In this document: positions 36,315 through 47,640 of the stretch, piece by piece
Layout of the letters: every line of letters begins with the position of its first letter
Numbering within the stretch: the first letter of the stretch is position 1
DNA from: Welwitschia mirabilis
Lineage: Eukaryota > Gnetophyta > Gnetopsida > Welwitschiales
Direction: 5' to 3'
DNA: 64,000 nt
Assembly: GCA_051453625.1 (NCBI GenBank)
Contig: JBOZIK010000001.1
Location: forward strand, 170,142,019-170,206,018
Made by a program: the position numbers and the translations under genes
Notes under the pieces: model-generated
What the model was told of the DNA's origin: nothing
What the model saw: the letters and a program-made list of their open reading frames with translations, nothing else
Databases searched by the model: none

Positions 36315-36686
36315 GTTATCCTTTTGATCATGGGAATAACAAATAGGATGACAAACATAGAAATTAGAAATGGAAAACCAAAATTTAATAGAAAACTAAA
36401 AGCTAAAAACAAATATAGAGATTATCATTCTTCTAGTTGTGGGAATGACATATGGAATAATGAAAACTGATTTTTACTATACTACAAATTGTTATAATCT
36501 AAAAATATAAAGCCAAAAATATAATGAGAGTCATCATCCACCTTATCATGGGGACAATGAAAGAGATGATAATTATTTAACTACTAAAACAAAAACTGAG
36601 AGAAAAATTTATAGATAGAAAGAAAATTGAAAAATCTTTGTTTGTCATACCCTATGTCATGGGGACAATAGAGAGGATGATAACTA
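36315..36686 (-). repeat. Leader array of four hairpin units, period 107-112 bp
   Basis: Units start at 36315, 36422, 36531 and 36643. Each is about 42 bp with a TCAT(C)C-type arm, a central CATGGGGA or similar, and a GATGATA-type arm. The between-unit sequence is A-rich and also repeated. Same place relative to PBS and gag as in A1. Confidence 0.8.
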
Positions 36687-36834
36687 TTATTATAAACTAC
36701 GAAAAACCAAAAAATTGTGAATATAAAACCTATAATTCCTAATAAAAAATACAATATCACTATAGATAAATAACTAAATAGAAATTTTATTTACTTACCT
36801 AAATGATAATAATCCTCATGATCCTTAGTAGTCT

Positions 36835-36852
36835 TACCCGACAATGGTACCA
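36835..36852 (-). other. A3 primer-binding site, tRNA-Asp type
   Basis: The minus strand reads TGGTACCATTGTCGGGTA, the best-kept tRNA-Asp site here with five differences, and the only one that retains a CpG. Confidence 0.8.
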
Positions 36853-36855
36853 AGA

Positions 36856-38050
36856 TGTTGTGGTGCATATTTTTGTAACTTCTTGTCTTACTCAAATTCT
36901 ATTAATCAAAAATATATATGTTACAAAATACACACTCTAGTAGGAATGGGAATGGCCCACATGTCATAACTTGTCGAAGACTTATGAGAGAAGAATGAGA
37001 ATTAATCTTTAGAGAAAATGTCTCCAAATCTAGAAATGATGCAAGAAATTAAAGATGCAATGCAATGCAAGTGGAACTAAACCTATATGAGTACCTATTG
37101 GATTATTAAGTTAACTTATTAGGAAGACTAACCTTGTATAATCTAAATTAGTTAAGGAGACTATTACTAACTAAGAGTAACTTAATACATTAGATGATTT
37201 GAATAAATGTAATATAAAAATGAACCTAAAACTACTTTCTTTAATCCTAATAAAGGCTGCTCTTAGGAACTATATCATTAATGAAACTATTTCCAGATAA
37301 AGGACAATATAAACCATAATAAAATAGAACTACATGCACAAATGAAATGGAATTTTATACTAAAATAGAACTAGCATCTAGGTTATAAAATAGCTGATCC
37401 TCAATGTAGGATACACAGTCCTTTATCAAGGGAATGTCTTTCTTCAACATGTAATACGGATCTCTAGCTCTTTAATCTTCTATCATGAGAATGTCTGATG
37501 AAAATGAAGATGGGTAGGAGAGTTGAAGGAGGGTTTTATTTATAGGGCTAAGAAGTAAAACCATCATATAAAATTCACTACGAGACATTCTTATGGCTAG
37601 CAGTTACAAGTGTCATCCTACTTATCATGAGGATGACCAAGGTGATGATGGCTCAAATGTTACATTTTTCATCCTGCATATCATGGGGACAATTATGGGG
37701 ATGATAGTCCTTTATAAAAGATGACTCACTAGTGTTGGGTCTAGTCCATGTCAGTATTCCTATGTGGCTTATGAAGTGTTGTTATCATATCTATCATGCA
37801 GATGATAGGGGGGATGATAGCACTCTTAGTCTCTTAAACTTAAGTGGAGTCTTCCTTTTACATTAATGATCTTTCTCCAAAGTTATGTGCATCAAAATGT
37901 GCCTAAAATGCCTTTGAATATGTCAAGAATTGGACAATTCTATGATCATCCCTCAATTCTCCATAATCCTTAGAGTTGCATCTATACCTGTATCAATGTC
38001 TTGCAAAATAGCTCATTACACCCATCAAATACATATAATTTGGTAGCACA
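36856..38050 (-). repeat. A3 5' LTR
   Basis: On the minus strand it starts TGTGCTACCAAATTATATG and ends GCACCACAACA before the PBS. Hairpin units at 37611-37651, 37669-37708 and 37781-37821; the last contains CTATCAT-gcag-ATGATAG, a perfect 7-bp stem. Confidence 0.9.
37534..37544 (-). promoter_or_regulatory. TATA box of A3 5' LTR
   Basis: The minus strand reads TATAAATAAAA at the conserved position. Confidence 0.5.
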
Positions 38051-38460
38051 TCAAATACTAATTGGTTTTTATAGAGGTATTTAAAAAATAAGGCACCCTC
38101 TCTATTAAGAGCATATTATATGTTTATATACTTACAACAAAACATAAGAGTTTTAATAAGTAAAAATTATAAATTATCTTTGTGGCTTATTTCAAAAATA
38201 TTTTCTAGATATCCTAAATTTATAACAAAATAATTGTCATGAACAAAAGAATGAATTACCTAAGATTTATCCTAATTCATGATGGTATTCTTGTAAAATT
38301 CAAATAATTGTTTATGGTAGTAATAAGTGAGTTCTTCTTTAAAAGATAATTCTAATTTCTAGATTTAATCCTTACTAAATAGAATGGCACATAAGGGAAA
38401 ATAAAATAGTTGGATATGCCTCTTTTAATAAAAGCTCTCTATTTCCCACTCATGATCTCC
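38051..38460 (-). pseudogene. B3 env-like ORF, N-terminal part
   Basis: The minus strand reads LEFYKNTIMN.DKS.VIHSF near 38230-38300 and ALNREGALFFKYLYKNQLVF ending at the A3 boundary (about 38051-38115). B1 reads LEFHKNATIDEADP.VIHSS and APNREGALPCKYLYKSQLEL. The next B1 residues, LFRLIN, are found on the other side of A3 as LFRFII. Confidence 0.7.
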
Positions 38461-39289
38461 TATAAACTAAATAAGTAAGAAAAGGAAAAAAGGCAAAGAT
38501 AAAGAAAAAGAAGACAAGAGAAAGAATATGAAGTTAATGAAAATAAATGAAATGAAAAATGGAGAAACTAGAAAACACTAAATTTTGAAATAAAGACTAA
38601 CATACTAAAAAGCCAAAATAACAAAAAATAATAAAGTAATACTATAGAATTAAGTTCAAAAGTAATACATAAAATTAAATAGTGACACTAGTGAGGTTTA
38701 GTGAAAACACTAAATAATCTAGACAAATAGATATTGGCTTGTGGTAAGTATAAGAGGAAATTGCATAGGTTAAATAAATACTATTGGTAAGGTAAATTGT
38801 CAACTCTAGGTCCACATTTTATAGAAACAAAATAAAATTCTAGCCATCAGATTATTTTCTTTTATTAATAGTTGAGATTAATTTAACCTAAATTGAAATT
38901 CTAATATAGAGATCATACTACAAAAAACATAAGTATTCTTTCTAATGGGATTTTTCATAGAGATAAACATGGGGTTTTATAACTTATAATGGTTAATGAA
39001 AAATGAAAAATTCAGTGGATGAAAATGGAAATGATGAATCCATGCATCCTATGAATAGACAAGACTAATGAAATCAAATAGTGATATAATTTTTTATTTT
39101 TGTTTAATTTAATGGATATAGTACTAACATAAATTTCAATATTGATGAGTAAATTTTTAATACTCAAGAGTCGTAGAAAGAGTTTAAGGTTATAATTTTT
39201 TAAAGAAACATAATGAAAAATCTCTCCAATCCCACCTTAATTTTGTTCTTATTCCCTTCAACATTCATGAGTAACTACTTCATGCATTT

Positions 39290-39500
39290 AACCATATTGA
39301 GCATTTAATTTTATTCCAAATTGTTCTAATATATTTAATGTATTATTTATAAAGAATTCCATGTTGCATTACTAATAAGCATTTAGAGTTTTAATGTAGT
39401 TAACATTATCATAGATGAATGATTAAATCTACTCCAAAAACAAGCATTCATAGCCCTAATGCAATTAACTAAATCCAATAATAATAGTTTAAACATAAAG
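39290..39500 (-). repeat. Hairpin units in B3 3' region
   Basis: Two decayed units on the minus strand (e.g. GCATTCATAGCCCTAATGC near 39450) matching those of B1, C and F. Confidence 0.5.
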
Positions 39501-39799
39501 TGCTTAAAATTTCAAGAATTTTTGAAATAGTTTTTCCCCATAAGAACAAGATGGTTATTGGATTATTAGCATAATAGAGAAATAATCTCATCCCTTGGAA
39601 AGTATTAGAGTAAAATCAAACATGAAAGTAGAAAGACCATTTTTACCTTGGGATTTTCCATATTAAAGAGCTTAAATTACTATAAATCTTAACAAAGAAC
39701 TTAAAAATAAAGATAACTTTTTCCTAAAGAGTAGGAATTTACCATATATATACTAAAACTTGAAAATACAAAGATTAATTTATTAGTGAATTCTTTAAA

Positions 39800-40270
39800 A
39801 AGGCCATTAACTACTATCATTGAGCCTCATAAACTCATAAGAAGATAAAAGAAGTGGATGAAATAGTTTTAGGTAATGACTGTTAACTTTGAACTAGTAA
39901 TGATTATCTGATTTTTTTTTTATGAGAAATCCTCCATCTTATAGTATCATTTTTGCTATGTATAGATCTAAACATCTAGAATCTAATTTTCTAGGATATA
40001 GATATAATCTTTTATTATACAATAAAAACAAATCTCATTTCTAAAAGATCTCCATACAAATGTGTTAGTCATGGAAATTTTTCATCTTATCCTTTCTAAT
40101 TCTCATGTTTTCATATATGTTATTTTTAATATCATCTAATTAATTAAGTTGCATTACTCTTTGTTTTTCTATCACATCAAAATCTAGAGTCATGTGTTTA
40201 ATGGATCAATAAGCTTTATTTCAAATTCAATGAAAAGATAATAATCTTTATCATAGAGTAGTAATTATAG
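39800..40270 (-). pseudogene. B3 integrase C-terminal part
   Basis: The minus strand from about 40235 reads SIKHMTLDFDVIEKQRVMQL, then YENMRIRKDKMKNFHD, then LLYNKRLYLYPRKLDSR and FKVNSHYLKLFHP, ending EFMRLNDS near 39830. These follow the family order 'AYWaiK.lNfD', 'YEn.ri.Ke..KrwHD', 'LLYnSRLrLFPGKL.SRW' and 'FkVNG.RLKpf'. The Trp of AYW is a stop. Upstream integrase is replaced by the F LTR. Confidence 0.8.
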
Positions 40271-40289
40271 ATTTTTAGTGATCTAAATG

Positions 40290-41559
40290 TACTTGATTTT
40301 ACACTTAGAATCATTCTTTAATAAGCATATATATGGTAACTTAAAAAAAAAGCAAATTAAAATTTTAAGAAGAAGGTGATCTTCAGTTGATGATAAAAGG
40401 AAACAAAAATTCTTCAAGAATCAAATTGATTTACCTAACTCTTCATCTTTTCTCTAATGATTATCATATTTTAAACTTGAAAACCAAGTAAGATCCATCT
40501 AAAAATTCCTAATGCAAACTAAATTATGAAATAATAATAATAAAAGGAAGAAACCTACTTAAGAACTAGTCCTCCTTAAACATTGCTAATGCTAAATGAA
40601 TTGTGTAATAACAATGAAAGGATTAAAAGTAATTATATAAATGCTTCTACTTAAATATTGCTAATATTAGATGACTTTATGAATTAACAATATAAGTGTT
40701 TAAACCAATTCTTTATATTAAAACTAAAAGATATATATACATTACATCATCGGAGAAGGGTAAATAAGAAAGATTAATCAACTATCCTTGGTTCATTATA
40801 CCCCTAAGAAAGAGTATCTAAGCACCATGATGTTCTAGTCTTAAAGTCTTTACCACATTAAGCCAACCAAAAGAAATTTTCAATAGGCACTCAAGTCCCT
40901 TTTATAGATAAGTGAAATCTTGGAGGGACTTAGTCATAATTATATTAAGTGAGATTAATGGACAATTACATAAGAAGATTTACTTAAGGATTATTACATG
41001 AGGAGGGAGATACAATATTTGGCATATAGCCATAGGGAATGATTCTTTATCTTCTTATGAAAACATGATGATGACATGTCCTCTGACTACTGATGATGCT
41101 ACTAATGAATGCCATGTCATATATCTTCAACATGATCATCCTTTTTACATCACATGTTGTTGTGACATGTCATTCTATACTTTCATCAAATGTTATCAAT
41201 TTTTGAATATTTATTTAGGATAAATTCCGATTTAGTTCATAAGTGTAAAATAATTAACTTTTTAAAATATTATAGGAACATGAGTTTTCTGAAACTTTTC
41301 CTCAGAAGATTGGTGGCATTAATAGTCCTGGATAGTGGCATCAATATTATTCGCTAGATTGTCATAAAGTTTTATAGTGATCTTCACAATGTAGCAACAA
41401 ACCTGCTAATGTTAGGAGAAAGTTCATAATTTCACTAAAAATAATAAAAAGGATAGAAAAACTTAATATGTGATAAAATAAAATGTCTTAATATTTCTCT
41501 CTATGATAAATTAATTAATTGTACTTTTCTTAAAACATCAATTTTGGTATGTAAACACA
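40290..41559 (-). repeat. F 3' LTR with internal 76-bp tandem repeat
   Basis: On the minus strand it starts TGTGTTTACATACC after a purine tract, has a TATA box at 40899-40907 and a U3 rich in GACATGTCAT words (41060-41180). Three imperfect units of about 76 bp lie at 40503-40705 (each starting ATTGCTAATG or ATTCCTAATG on the plus strand). The low end is approximate. Confidence 0.6.
40899..40907 (-). promoter_or_regulatory. TATA box of F LTR
   Basis: The minus strand reads CTATAAAAG followed by GGACTTGAGTG, typical of an LTR promoter. Confidence 0.55.
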
Positions 41560-43390
41560 TCCCTTAACTAGATTTTTTAATACTCTTAGCAAGAAGTTGA
41601 TGAAGACATGAGTAACATGAAAAAATTGATTAAGTAAAAATGGTAAGTAAGGAAAGGATATGATATGTTTCAAGAGTTTTAATCAATTTTTAATAATTTA
41701 AGGTATCAAAATTAAAAAAAAACCTATGAAAATGGATGTCATACCTCCTAATCAAAATTGAACTTTATCCTCAAATTTATAAAGAAAATAGAAAATTTGT
41801 ATAAGGCTTTTGAGAACAAGTTAATTACATGGCTAGCAAATGACTCTTATGAATGTATTTAGAGAAAATAATGTAATCTTAGGGAATACCAAACATAAAA
41901 CCTAATGAAAATCCATCATCTACTAGATTAATTGAGAGAATACCTAAGTTAATGGGCACATTTATTGAAAATTTTTTAAGTTTTAGTCTAAATTGAAAAG
42001 GTATCATAATATCACACAAATAATATATCCTTTAAGTAAATATGTAAGTAATCAAAAATCAGTTAAGTTAATATTTAAGTACATAAGATAACAAAAATAA
42101 ATACAAAATCATCTCCTACTTCCATTTCTATATATCTTTTCTGTAATCACATCTCATTTTTTGTTTCAAGTAGTTTGATTTAATTAGGCATCTAATGTTG
42201 TAACATCTTATTCTAATAGAGTTAAGTATGTTAATGTACAAAGGTATCAGTGTTGCATTGCCAGTAAGTGTTTATAGGCCCAATGCAGTTGAACATGCTA
42301 TAAAATAGATCATTAGAGCTGCATTACTAGTGATCATCCATAGCACTAATATAGTTAACTAAACCCAATTTTTAATTTATTAATAATTAATGTGCTTTTA
42401 GAGAGAACATATTTCATTTTATTTTTAATCATCTTTCTCATATTTAATAACTTTTATTTACATAAAAGAATTATTGGCTCATTAGCCTAATCAAGACAAA
42501 TCTTCTCCTCATAAAATGCTTTGAAAATAATTAAACTACCATGAAAGTAGATTTTAACTTTGTTCAACCATATTTTTCAATTAAAAGATCTTAAGTAAAA
42601 CCAAACCTTAAGAAGTTAACTCAAAAACAATCAAAAATATTTCTTAAAAAACTACAAATAAACCTATATTATACTTAATTTGCAATAATAATGTAATCAC
42701 TTATTAAGGTTTATTCCATTAAGGGTCATCAGGTAGGATAATCTAATCTTAGAATTTTTTAAATGGATGGAATGGAAGAATGATTAATGAAGCTTATTAG
42801 GTGGAACAATGAAAATGGAAGGGATAAAAAATGAGATTTGAGATAATGATGATTTATTTTATGCAATGGATGATATTTGGAATTTCCCAGTGGAAATTGT
42901 TTAAGGTAGTAATTATACAAGTGGAACTACTTAAATGGTTTATGGATTGAAAGGAAATCAAGAAAAATGTTTTTTAGCATTTTTAATTTTCTTAAACCAA
43001 AATCTATCCTAAAAGAAAAATTTACACTAAAAGAAAAATCTAATTTAAAATCATGCAAGGAAACTAAAACTTTTTTAAGGCATTTCCTAAGGTATTGCAT
43101 ACATAAAGTTTAAAATGACACATGCCAAGATTGAATGATGAATAAACATTATACAAGGCATTTAATGATGTGAGAAAATCCTTATAAACTTTGATGTATG
43201 AATTCATAAAAATTGAAAAAACATTAACACAAGTAATAAAATTAATGCATTCAAAATTAGAAACTTTCTATCCCTTAACCTATTCCTATTTACTTAATAC
43301 TTCATGTAAGACATCATTTTTAGGTGAAGACAAATATGAAGTAGAAATCATTAGAAGAGAAAATGATTATAAAAAATCATATTATAAGAT
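41560..43390 (-). other. F 3' internal region
   Basis: No protein recognised. It holds a hairpin pair (42255-42350; ATTAGAGCT and AGCACTAAT arms at 42312-42350) and a block at 42470-42600 that matches B3 39520-39690, so F shares its 3' region plan with family B. Confidence 0.5.
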
Positions 43391-43399
43391 GATTTCAAA

Positions 43400-44360
43400 G
43401 CTACATAGAGTTTCTCTTCTTCACTAAGTTTTGAGTCTCGCTTAAAAGGTAAAGTTGAAAATGACATAATTAGTTTAAGGTGTTGTTGAGAAAAACATAA
43501 ATTCTCTTCATATGATGTATCTTATAATGGATCTTTTCTAATGTTATTTTCTTCATTAAAATCTTCAAATAGTTCTATCTCATAAAGTTGAATAGGTAAT
43601 AAAGGTTTGGGTTTAAAGATAGGTTTATTTTCTATTTCATTGATATCACTTTCATTCTCTAATGTGTATCTTTCTAGTTTGCCATTTTTCTTAAATGTTT
43701 GCTCACTTATCATAGAATGATCATCATTAGAGGTATCTAATCCTATTACAAAGTATATTCTAGATGCACTACATTGTTCACTCTTTAAGGCATGTCTAAA
43801 TTCAAGCTTGTCTTTGATATCCTCATTGATTGCATTTTGGGCTTTTTAAGGTTTTCTTCATCATTCCTAGTGGATATGGTTTGGTTTTTATAGATTCTGG
43901 TCTTATTAACCATTTAAAGTCTTCAAGACTTATAGGTTCATGAAATGTATGAGGGTCTTCTTCATTTTATTGTTGGTTAGGGGCCTTAAAGATTTAATCA
44001 TTAGTTTCAGCCATTTGTTAAAGAAGTTGCTTAAGATTTTCGTTAATCTTCTTAGTTGTTTTTTCCAAAGATTGACAATAGCTTTTAAGTTTATTGGAAG
44101 AATATTTAGCAACACTTTCTAAAAATGTTTAAAAGGTATAATCAAATGAAGATGAGGTGGATTATTGAATGCAAGAAGATGATCGGTATGAATCAAATGA
44201 TAAAGAACATGAAAAAGAAGATGAAGGGTAAGGATCAAAGGATAATGAATATGAATAGGATGATGAAGAATAAGAATTGTGAGGGTTAAAAAAAAGTGAG
44301 GTATCAAACTCTTAATGTTTAATATATGGTTTTTAAAATTCATAGTTATAAGGAGGTTGA
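43400..44360 (-). pseudogene. F ORF of unknown function: Ser/Tyr-rich, coiled-coil-like
   Basis: On the minus strand one frame is largely readable. It begins with a Ser/Tyr-rich part (SYSSSSYSYSLSFDPYPSSS near 44220-44280), then a probable coiled coil (SLEKTTKKINENLKQLL, about 44030-44080), then EPISLEDFKWLIRPESIK (about 43880-43935) and an acidic open stretch (43713-43522, MISEQTFKKNGKLERYTLEN and following). Stops within it are mostly TAA/TAG at possible Gln codons. I do not recognise the family. It could be a gag-like or accessory protein of F. Confidence 0.45.
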
Positions 44361-44543
44361 TATAGGTATAAAGAAAATTAAAGATACTCCTCCAAGATCT
44401 TTCTAGATTAAATGAAGTCTTCTATATTGTGTTTAGGTTATTCATGATCTAGGAACTATAGGGGTAGATAAGTGAAAGCTCAAAAGTATGTAAAATGGAT
44501 TAGGAGCCTAACTTATTAACAAAGATTTAGAAAATAAGTTACA

Positions 44544-44553
44544 NNNNNNNNNN
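44544..44553. other. Small gap, 10 N
   Basis: A run of 10 N upstream of the F ORF. Confidence 0.99.
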
Positions 44554-44859
44554 AGGTTGAGAGTTCATGTTTTCTAAAATTTTCTTAGTTTCATAGGAAG
44601 CTTGTAATCATAGAAGGTTTATAGAGGTCACATTGGGATTCTTCTCAAGCTATAAAGTGTTTAGGACAAGATTTTTTAGTGATTCCTATTAACACATAAA
44701 AATTAACATTTATATCAGGTATTTCAAACCAATTTATTATAAATGAATACATTAATTTAATTATTTTAATCATTAAATATGTCTTCTATTGTTTTTAAAA
44801 TAAAGTTTAATATTATGTGTTCCCTTATATTAATTTTAGATTCTTAGCCATATTTTGAA

Positions 44860-45925
44860 ATACATGGTGAAAGGAGGACTCAATTTCACATAAAATAATG
44901 GTGGAAAATGAAGATATGGAGTGGTTGACATGTAGTAGAAGCAATTGAAGACACATGATAGAGGCATGTGGAGGTGGCCTCAGAGACAGGTGGTAATAGC
45001 TCTAGTTGGTAAAGGAATCTAGTTCTAAAGGCCACATGTTGGACTCATAATGATAGACTCTAGCACATGCTACATAATGAAGACTCCACCAAATGCTACC
45101 TAATGACCTCCATAAAATGCTACAAGACAGAATCTTATGTACTACCTAATGCTACACGCTAAGAGTTTTAACTATCCCTTACCCTTATCTCTCCCTCTAA
45201 AAGGGCCTTGAACCCTTCATTATATTTATTTTTCTTTTGGAAAGATTTAAGACTTTAGAGCATCAACCTATGGTGGCTTTCTACGCAACTCTCTAGGGAG
45301 TGAGCTAGTCTTTAAGGATTGCTGAAGTGTTCTTCTTGTATTTTTCTTTCTTTATTGTAAAGTTGTTCTTTCTATAATGCAAAACTTATTTTTCTTTAAT
45401 CTTGATTCATGGGTAATATCATAATTATGATTCTTAAATAACTTCTTTAACTATAAAGTTTAATTTAGTTACATAAATTCCTCTTCATTACTTAGTCTTT
45501 TAATTTCATATATCTTGAGTGCTTTAAGAGCCCTTACTTTCTATTATTATTTAATGTTAAAGTATTAGTTAAATTCACTATTTATCATATTATGGATAAG
45601 ATTATGCCTCATAAATTAGACAACAACCACTTAACAGTTTATATTATTTCATAGAAAGACAATTGGATAACTTTGAAGTGAAGATTGCAAAGGATAAATT
45701 AGTGATACCTCAGAGCTATTTTTCTTTCTTACTCTCTCAGATGAAATTCAAACTCGATTCTAAATTTCATCTCTTCTTCTCTTTTATTTTCTTTTTGTAC
45801 TTACATCAAGATTAAAGTTAGTGCAATTCTACCCAATACCTAATATTATCTCTGAGAAAGCATGATAACTAAGTTTTTAACTTAGTATTAAATCTAGTTT
45901 ATTATACTATAAAGTTAATTAGATT
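44860..45925 (+). repeat. C 5' LTR
   Basis: Recognised by the PBS immediately downstream and by a TATA-like CTCTAAAAG at 45195 followed by a typical transcribed leader. ATGCTAC recurs four times within 45068-45157. No second copy in the window, so the start is a guess. Confidence 0.6.
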
Positions 45926-45926
45926 A

Positions 45927-45944
45927 TAGTGTCATTGCTAGGAA
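45927..45944 (+). other. C primer-binding site, tRNA-Asp type
   Basis: TAGTGTCATTGCTAGGAA: seven differences from the tRNA-Asp complement, all C-to-T or G-to-A. Confidence 0.75.
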
Positions 45945-46799
45945 TAACAACATAGTAGCACCTCAGAGGAGTACTAGTTTTTCTTTTTGCAAGTTTTTAC
46001 TTTTTCAATGGAGGCTACTAGTTCTTATTTAAGTAATACTTGAACTAGACCTTTTTCTTTTTGCTTTATGTTTCTTTTTCCCTTCTTTTTAGTGGTTGGT
46101 ACTGGCTCTTTCTAGTGTTATTCTAAACTAGTCTAGATTTTTAAAGTTTATTTTTGATTTCTTAACTTATTTTCTATAGGTATAATGTTTGTTATAGGTT
46201 GCTTTAGAGTTAAGAAAACTTTAAAAATCTTAAAAAGTTTTAATTTAACTTTATAATTGCATTTCATGTTCTTATTTTCTGCTACATTTTCTATGTGCAT
46301 ATAACCATTAAAATTTTCCTAAGATGTTTTGAGATTTGCATTATGTTTTACTCATGTTCATCATTTTGCTACATGTGTAAACTATTAAAATGTTTAAAAT
46401 TTTCTCATAATTTTTCTTGATTTTATTTGAATCTCTATTTTATTTCCTTATAATCTTAACACTATAAATGTCCTATCTATAATTAAAAAATTTATTTATA
46501 TAACCCTGAAAGCCTTTCTAACCTAAAATCCCTAATAATATTTTCTTTTTATTATTTGAATCTTATTGCAACCATTCAAACCTATCTCTTGATGACTTAG
46601 GATTAGGATAGAATAGGAAGATTAACTAAAGATAACATGGATTCCTTTATTGATCATAAAAGAATAAGAGAACATAGATCCCAAAACCATGCTCATGAGA
46701 ACTCTCAAGAATAAACCTTAACTACATAAAATAACTAAAATAATCAAACTTCCTTACTATAAAATAATCCAAATGCTCCACTTGATCAGTTTAATAAAA

Positions 46800-47640
46800 C
46801 CTTATCAAATCAAGAAATGCTTAATAGATTACAATCTTATTATTTCATCCAAGAAGTAGCTAAACAGTAAGATACCCTTGTAGCTACTACTAATTAACCT
46901 AGAAAAACCCTTTGCGATTACCTCCAAATGCAAAGCTTAGGAAAACCTTTTTGCATAGTACCATTGCCTATTAATCAAAGGCTAGAGTTTCAACCTTTCA
47001 CTATCCAACTTTTACCCTATTTTTATGGCCTTAAATCTAAAGATCCTTACTTACATCTTAAGGAATCTGAGTGCGTATTATCAACTATCCCTTAATAGCT
47101 CAACACTCATGATGCACTTAGAATTACCTTTTTTTTTCTTTTTTCTAAAAGAAAAGGTAAAATCTTGGTTTTACACTCTAAAACCATTCTCCATTATGAA
47201 TTAGATAGAGTTGAGTAAAGCCTTTATCTCTAAGTTCTTTCCCAGCCATAAGACAAACATCCTTAGGAAAGAAATCATGAACTTTCAATAGAAGGATTAT
47301 GAAACCTTCTTCTAGATATTAGATAGAATTCTCTCAATATGGTTTTGAACTAGATAGGAAGATAAGTTTCTTTATAATAAATTATTCACAAATAATCACC
47401 AACTAGTAGAAATGATGAGTCATGGTAATTTGCTTAAAATGCACTTAGATGAGGTTTGGGAGTATTTAAAAAGTGTAGCTAAGAGATCGAAAAATTGGGA
47501 GAAACCTATAGGATCTTTAAGATTTAATCATTCAGTTAGGTTAACTAGTACCTTCAAGATCCTAGAAAATTTTGAGGTGAATAATAAGATTTATGAACTA
47601 GTAATAAAGTTAGAATTATTAACTATGTCAACTTGAACCT
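46800..47640 (+). pseudogene. C gag remnant
   Basis: Frames read FTIQLLPYFYGLKSKDPYLH (about 46998-47056), KEKVKSWFYTLKP (about 47150-47190), FFPSHKTNILRKEIMNFQ (about 47236-47289) and, in the open stretch from 47412, MMSHGNLLKMHLDEVWEYLK. These follow Athila gag order: 'lLPtFhGl..edPylHl', 'kdkAK.WlnsL', 'kfFp.hKTn.lRrEI.nf' and 'mcnG.fl.k...eaweyl'. Several stops and a frame change are present. Confidence 0.85.

Larger units (their letters stand above)
31563..38050 (-). mobile_element. Element A3: family A gypsy on minus strand, inserted in B3 env-like ORF
   Basis: 5' LTR 36856-38050, PBS 36835-36852, leader with four hairpin units, gag start (about 35865-36240), interruption by A2 (34418-35864), gag C-terminal part (33790-34417), protease (33344-33730), post-protease region, and a 3' LTR remnant (31563-32104). 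A deletion has joined the R-U5 side of the 3' LTR to the internal block that begins near 32107. RT and integrase core are absent, as in A1. No clean 5-bp target duplication was recognised. Confidence 0.8.
29182..40270 (-). mobile_element. Element B3: family B gypsy on minus strand, split by A3
   Basis: Reading the minus strand from 40270 down: integrase C-terminus (39800-40270), hairpin pair (39290-39500), conserved non-coding block (38690-39070), env-like ORF N-terminal part (38051-38350), then the A3 insertion (about 31563-38050), env-like C-terminal part (31000-31562), 3' region and the 3' LTR (29182-30417). The env-like protein resumes in register on the far side of A3. Upstream parts are replaced by F. 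Confidence 0.8.
40290..44840 (-). mobile_element. Element F: minus-strand gypsy-like element of another family (partial)
   Basis: A 3' LTR at about 40290-41559, preceded on the minus strand by a purine-rich TCTAGTTAAGGGA, a 3' region with a hairpin pair, and an unrecognised ORF. It sits between the B3 integrase C-terminus and element C, which suggests insertion into B3. No gag, RT or PBS was identified. Confidence 0.55.

Noticed and set aside
36315-36686. CRISPR-like array
   Set aside because: The period is about 110 bp, repeats diverge, and the setting is a retrotransposon leader in plant DNA with no cas genes.
31563-38050. 5-bp target-site duplication around A3
   Set aside because: The flanks TTTGA and the bases before 31563 do not match convincingly, and the exact LTR end at the low side is blurred by mutation.
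41745-41790. Possible chromodomain end (FEDKVQF-like) suggesting a chromovirus
   Set aside because: The same phrase occurs in the B3 3' untranslated region near 30600, outside any frame; it is a conserved non-coding stretch before the purine tract.
43940-44343. Hydrophobic and His-rich ORFs on both strands
   Set aside because: They are other frames of the Ser/Tyr-rich, coiled-coil minus-strand ORF of F, which has the more protein-like composition.
43400-44360. Endogenous pararetrovirus (Caulimoviridae) as the source of the F ORF
   Set aside because: No movement-protein, capsid-knuckle or RT motif of that family is present, and an LTR with a purine tract lies downstream.
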